The notes below the pieces were generated by a model. It was given only the letters and a program-made list of their open reading frames with translations, ran no database searches and had not been told where the DNA came from. DNA of 64,000 nucleotides from Corynebacterium curieae (GTDB taxonomy: Bacteria; Actinomycetota; Actinomycetes; Mycobacteriales; Mycobacteriaceae), in assembly GCF_027570035.1 (NCBI RefSeq), contig NZ_JAKMUU010000003.1, positions 124,001-188,000 on the forward strand. The letters are read 5' to 3'. This document shows positions 60,617 to 64,000 of the stretch, piece after piece; the first letter of the stretch is position 1, and every line of letters begins with the position of its first letter. Made by a program: the position numbers and the translations under genes.

Positions 60617-61533
60617 CAGCTGTACTCCACCAGCAGCGGGGAGTGATCGGACCAGCGCTGCTCTACGGTAGGGGCCTTTTCTACCCAGGTGCGCTGCGCC
60701 CGCTCGAGCATCGGGCGGGTGGCCGCCTGGTAATCGATGCGCCACCCGGCGTTGTTATTGAACGCTTGGCCGCGGTAGGTCCACCAGGTATAAGGACCAT
60801 CTTCGTCCGGGTGCAGGCGGCGCGCGACGTCGAACCACTGCGGTTCTGCGGCTGGGCCCCACGGCTTGCCGCCCGCGTACTCGACCACGCCCTGCCACTG
60901 GCCCAGGTTCTTTTTCTCCTGCGGCTTGTCATCCGGGAACGCGCCAAAGACGTGGTCCATGAAGGCGCGCTCCTCCGGCAGGTGGCCGGCCTTCTTTTCA
61001 TTGGCCTTATTATTTTTCAGGTCCTGGGCGCGGTGGCAAATATTCCAGTCGCCGCCGATCACCATTTCGGCCGGGCTACCATCGGGGTTCTTTCGTGCCG
61101 CGTTCTCCGCTAGTACCTCCTGGAACTCATCCAGAAAGCGGTACTTTTCATCCAACTTCGGTGAACCGGTATCGCCGGAGGGCAGGTACAGGGAAGCGAC
61201 GCGAATATCGCGGGTGGTAGCGGCGATCCAGCGGCCGGCGTCGCTAAAGGAGCCGAAGCCCACTTCGACGTCGGCAAGCGGGGTGCGGGACAAGATGCCG
61301 ACGCCGGCGCGGCCCTTTGCGGCGGCGTCGGCAAGCGCCAAGTGCCAGCCCGTCTCCAATGCCGGGGCTAGGGCCTTTTCGGCTTGCTCCGAGGTAGCGC
61401 GCACTTCTTGCATGAGCACGATATCGGCCGAAGTCTCCTCTAGCCAGGCATTCATTCCAGGGTTATTTTCATTGCGCTGCTTGCACGCAGCGCGGATTCC
61501 ATTGACGTTTACGCTCGCGATGGTAAGGGTCAT
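60616..61533 (-). CDS. xthA: Exodeoxyribonuclease III
   Basis: 305-residue exonuclease/AP-endonuclease of the EEP superfamily. Motifs: IASVNVNGIRAA (about 5-16), IVLMQEVRA with the metal Glu, RVASLYLPSGDTGSP, VIGGDWNICHRAQDL (about 167-181), and WRIDYQAATRP plus SDHSPLLVEY with the terminal Asp-His. The ATG is preceded by TATGCT at 6 bases, with no ribosome-binding site. It overlaps the TRIC gene, so both lie in one operon. Confidence 0.93.
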   Translation of the reverse strand: MTLTIASVNVNGIRAACKQRNENNPGMNAWLEETSADIVLMQEVRATSEQAEKALAPALETGWHLALADAAAKGRAGVGILSRTPLADVEVGFGSFSDAGRWIAATTRDIRVASLYLPSGDTGSPKLDEKYRFLDEFQEVLAENAARKNPDGSPAEMVIGGDWNICHRAQDLKNNKANEKKAGHLPEERAFMDHVFGAFPDDKPQEKKNLGQWQGVVEYAGGKPWGPAAEPQWFDVARRLHPDEDGPYTWWTYRGQAFNNNAGWRIDYQAATRPMLERAQRTWVEKAPTVEQRWSDHSPLLVEYS

Positions 61534-61554
61534 GCCAACAGCATATCGGTCCGC

Positions 61555-62808
61555 CTAGGCGCGGCGAGCAAGGCGCTTTTTATCCCACATCGTCGCAGCC
61601 CACACCAGGCAACCCGCAGCCGCCAAGCCGGCACCCGCCAGCGCCGGAGCGGAGTAGCCCAGGCCGGCGCCCACGACGGCGCCACCAATGGTCGCACCTG
61701 CCGCATTCGCGATGTTGAGCGCGGACTGGTTAAGGGCTGCGGCCAGAGTCTGGGCGTCGCCAGCTACATGCACCAAGCGCAACTGCAGAGAAGGCACCAG
61801 CGTGGAACCCATAAACGCCACGCAGCCAAAGCACAAGGTAGCGGGGATGGCATGGCTGGAAAGGAAATAAAAGGCCGTCAGGATTACGATGAGGCAGGCC
61901 AGGGCAAAGATGATGCCAAACTCCAGGTTGCGGTCAGCAAGCCAGCCGCCAAAGGCATTGCCGATGGTCATGCCGATGCCATAGGCCATGAGCACCACCC
62001 AGATGAGGCTCTGGTCCATGCCGGCAACCTCGGTCATGGTCCACGAAATATAGGTATAGACAGAGAACATGCCGCCAAAGCCGACCACGCCCATGATGAC
62101 GGTGAACCACACCTGGCTATTTTTGAACGCACCGAACTCCGTGCGGATATCGGTCTGCTTCATCTCCGTCATGTGCGGCATCAGGAAGAACAACGCAATG
62201 GCGGTGATAACGCCCAAGGCTACGACCACTAGGTAAGCCGCCTGCCAGCCCAGCGCGGAGCCGAGCGCCTGCGCGGCCGGCACGCCGATAACCGTCGCGA
62301 TGGCCAGGCCCATGCCCACATAAGCCATGGCCTTGCCGCGGCCGCCTGGAGGCGCCATAGATGCGGCCGAGAGATTGGCCACGGAGAAATAAGCGCCGTG
62401 CGGCATGCCGGCGATAAAGCGCGCCACCATGAGGATCGCGTAATTTGGCGCCAAGACCGAGAGCAGGTTGCCCACCACGAGGAAGCCGATGAGCAGCAAG
62501 ATCAGGCGGCGGCGCGGCAGCTTGCCGGTAAAGGCCGCAATCAGCGGGGCGCCGACCACCACGCCCATCGCGTAGATAGTGATAAGCGTCGAGGCGTTTT
62601 CTTCCGAAATGCCAAAATCATCTGCAATAAGCGGTAGTAGGCCCATAGACACAAACTCCGTCGTGCCGATGGCAAACGCGCCCAGGGCCATGGCGACCAT
62701 GACGATGGCGCGGCGGCGGGCGGTAATCTCCGTTTGCAACGGCAGCGGACGGCGACGAATGCGGTGTTCGTGTGCGCTGCGCGGGCTTAGCTCATCGATG
62801 ATTTTCAT
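61555..62808 (-). CDS. MFS exporter, DHA1/AraJ-like
   Basis: 417 residues with twelve hydrophobic helices. The beginning AIVMVAMALGAFAIGTTEFVSMGLLPLIADDFG (about 34-66) and MPHGAYFSVANLSAASMAPPGGRGKAMA are typical of the arabinose-efflux/chloramphenicol group. ATG 62808 was chosen: TACCCT lies 8 bases upstream, and the longer upstream frame lacks coding character. Substrate unknown; drug or sugar efflux is possible. 21 bases upstream of xthA. Confidence 0.87.
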   Translation of the reverse strand: MKIIDELSPRSAHEHRIRRRPLPLQTEITARRRAIVMVAMALGAFAIGTTEFVSMGLLPLIADDFGISEENASTLITIYAMGVVVGAPLIAAFTGKLPRRRLILLLIGFLVVGNLLSVLAPNYAILMVARFIAGMPHGAYFSVANLSAASMAPPGGRGKAMAYVGMGLAIATVIGVPAAQALGSALGWQAAYLVVVALGVITAIALFFLMPHMTEMKQTDIRTEFGAFKNSQVWFTVIMGVVGFGGMFSVYTYISWTMTEVAGMDQSLIWVVLMAYGIGMTIGNAFGGWLADRNLEFGIIFALACLIVILTAFYFLSSHAIPATLCFGCVAFMGSTLVPSLQLRLVHVAGDAQTLAAALNQSALNIANAAGATIGGAVVGAGLGYSAPALAGAGLAAAGCLVWAATMWDKKRLARRA

Positions 62809-63024
62809 GGAGAGTGAGGGTACACCCCGTGTCCGCCGGTAGCATGCCTGCAGCGGGTGCTCGTGAATATCTCCACCCCACCTGCGCATGGGTGATGATT
62901 GCCACGCAACCCTTTTCAAGGGGCGGCAAATGGGAGATCACTATCAGCAAACTGGCCCACATGCTTCCCACAAAATCGGTAATCTGGGCACTTGAACAAT
63001 TTTCCAACGTTATATAGGAGAATC

Positions 63025-64000
63025 ATGGCAAAGATTACGTGGACCCGTACCGATGAGGCGCCGCTGCTGGCGACCTACTCCCTCAAGCCCATCGTGGAGG
63101 CTTTCGCTTCCACTGCGGGCATCGACGTGGAAACCCGCGATATCTCGCTGGCCGCCCGCATCGCCGCGCAGTTCCCAGAGCGCCTGACCGAGGAGCAGAA
63201 GGTCGAAGACGCCCTAGCGGAGCTGGGCAAGATGGCCAAGACCCCGGAAGCAAATATCATCAAGCTGCCGAATATTTCCGCTTCCCTGGTGCAGCTGAAA
63301 AAGGCCATCGCCGAGCTGCAGGCCGCTGGCTACGATCTGCCTGATTACCCGGATAATCCTTCCACCGAGGAAGAAAAGGACATCGCCGCCCGCTACGATT
63401 CCGTTAAGGGCTCCGCTGTTAACCCGGTGCTACGTGAGGGCAACTCCGACCGCCGCGCACCGGAGGCCGTGAAGAACTTTGTGAAGAAGCACCCGCACCG
63501 CATGGGCGAGTGGTCCAAGGACTCCAAGACCAACGTTGCCACCATGGCGGATAAAGACTTCCGCCACAATGAGAAGTCCGTCATTCTGGACAACGAGGAC
63601 ACCCTGTCCATCGTCCTCAAGACCGCAGAAGGCGAGCAGACCCTGCTGCCGGAGTTGCCGGTTCTCAAGGGTGAGGTCATCGACGGCACCTTTATGTCCG
63701 CCAAGGCCCTCGATGAGTTCCTCCTCGCACAGGTCAAGCGCGCCAAGGAAGAGGGCGTACTCTTCTCCACCCACCTGAAGGCCACCATGATGAAGGTCTC
63801 TGACCCCATCCTCTTCGGCCACGTCGTCCGCGCCTTCTTCGCCGATGTTTATGACAAGTACGGCGAGGAGCTGCTGGCTGCCGGCCTCAACGGGGAGAAC
63901 GGCTTGGGCGCTATCTACGAGGGCCTCAAGAACCTGGACAAGGGCGAGGAAATCAAGGCTGCTTTCGATGCTGCGCTTTCCGCAGGCCCCGACCTCGCCA
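63025..64000 (+). CDS. icd: NADP-dependent isocitrate dehydrogenase, monomeric, N-terminal part
   Basis: First 325 codons of the roughly 740-residue monomeric IDH; open at the window edge. Starts MAKITWTRTDEAPLLATYSLKPIV, then ARIAAQFPERLTEEQ, SVKGSAVNPVLREGNSDRRAP (about 129-149, substrate-binding SAVNPVLREGNSDRR), HRMGEWSKDSKTNVATM and KATMMKVSDPILFGHVV. It forms 2-oxoglutarate in the TCA cycle. A TAGGAG site stands 5 bases before ATG 63025. Confidence 0.96.
   Translation, partial: MAKITWTRTDEAPLLATYSLKPIVEAFASTAGIDVETRDISLAARIAAQFPERLTEEQKVEDALAELGKMAKTPEANIIKLPNISASLVQLKKAIAELQAAGYDLPDYPDNPSTEEEKDIAARYDSVKGSAVNPVLREGNSDRRAPEAVKNFVKKHPHRMGEWSKDSKTNVATMADKDFRHNEKSVILDNEDTLSIVLKTAEGEQTLLPELPVLKGEVIDGTFMSAKALDEFLLAQVKRAKEEGVLFSTHLKATMMKVSDPILFGHVVRAFFADVYDKYGEELLAAGLNGENGLGAIYEGLKNLDKGEEIKAAFDAALSAGPDLA

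Overview
The window reads as a chromosomal segment of a Corynebacterium species. Pointers are the AccBC/AccD/AccE acyl-CoA carboxylase set, a monomeric NADP isocitrate dehydrogenase, a trehalose ABC importer, an actinobacterial prpDBC operon with a RamB/PrpR-type regulator, many leaderless genes (a TANNNT -10 box 7-8 bases before ATG/GTG), moderately high GC and gene order (icd, xthA, trpS, upp, NlpC/P60 protein, lpd-like, prpR/prpDBC, pyc, accBC, rhodanese, maf, accE, accD, birA, purK, purE) that, from memory, follows the C. glutamicum chromosome read backwards. The species cannot be fixed from the sequence alone. No rRNA, tRNA, CRISPR array, prophage or transposase was recognised.

Region by region. 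1-3.4 kb: leftward galactose operon galM - SSS symporter - small membrane protein - galT (cut by the window edge). 3.4-9.7 kb: a YdcF-like gene and a tightly overlapped ribose operon rbsR-A-C-B-K-D behind a perfect 16-bp palindromic operator. 9.7-10.9 kb: an AbiEi/DUF559 gene flanked by three inverted pairs of one GGCCRCGTTR-like motif, probably an accessory insertion. 10.9-14.7 kb: purE, purK, acetolactate decarboxylase, a PH-domain membrane protein and a birA carrying an in-frame 15-bp minisatellite. 14.7-20.8 kb: trehalose-type ABC importer plus a trehalose-synthase-like GH13 enzyme. 20.9-23.3 kb: three related secreted proteins with a profile resembling aerolysin/ETX-MTX2 beta-pore-forming proteins. 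23.7-32.7 kb: acyl-CoA carboxylase genes accD2-like, accE and accBC with maf, a lipoprotein, a DUF4282 protein, a Cj0069-like ATP-grasp protein and a rhodanese whose catalytic Cys is Ser. 32.7-40.2 kb: two small ABC exporters, one with a GntR/YtrA regulator, around pyruvate carboxylase. 40.3-45.4 kb: prpDBC with a frameshifted regulator. 45.5-64 kb: lpd-like flavoprotein, M20 hydrolase, XRE regulator, upp, a small T7SS-target-like protein with a signal-less NlpC/P60 hydrolase, an esterase, a DJ-1 protein, an adenosine-deaminase-like protein without its zinc ligands, a D,D-carboxypeptidase, an RDD protein, YihY, trpS, a TRIC channel homologue, xthA, an MFS exporter and the start of icd.

Functional logic. 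Galactose, ribose and trehalose/maltose uptake feed central metabolism; Pyc, AccBC/AccD/AccE and BirA form the biotin/carboxylation core supplying oxaloacetate and (methyl)malonyl-CoA for fatty and mycolic acids; trehalose import fits recycling of the trehalose released during mycolyl transfer; prpDBC removes propionyl-CoA. The least explained parts are the secreted three-gene cassette, the DUF559 gene with its repeat pairs, the repeat-bearing BirA, and the cases of lost catalytic residues (rhodanese, adenosine deaminase-like, AccD oxyanion loops).
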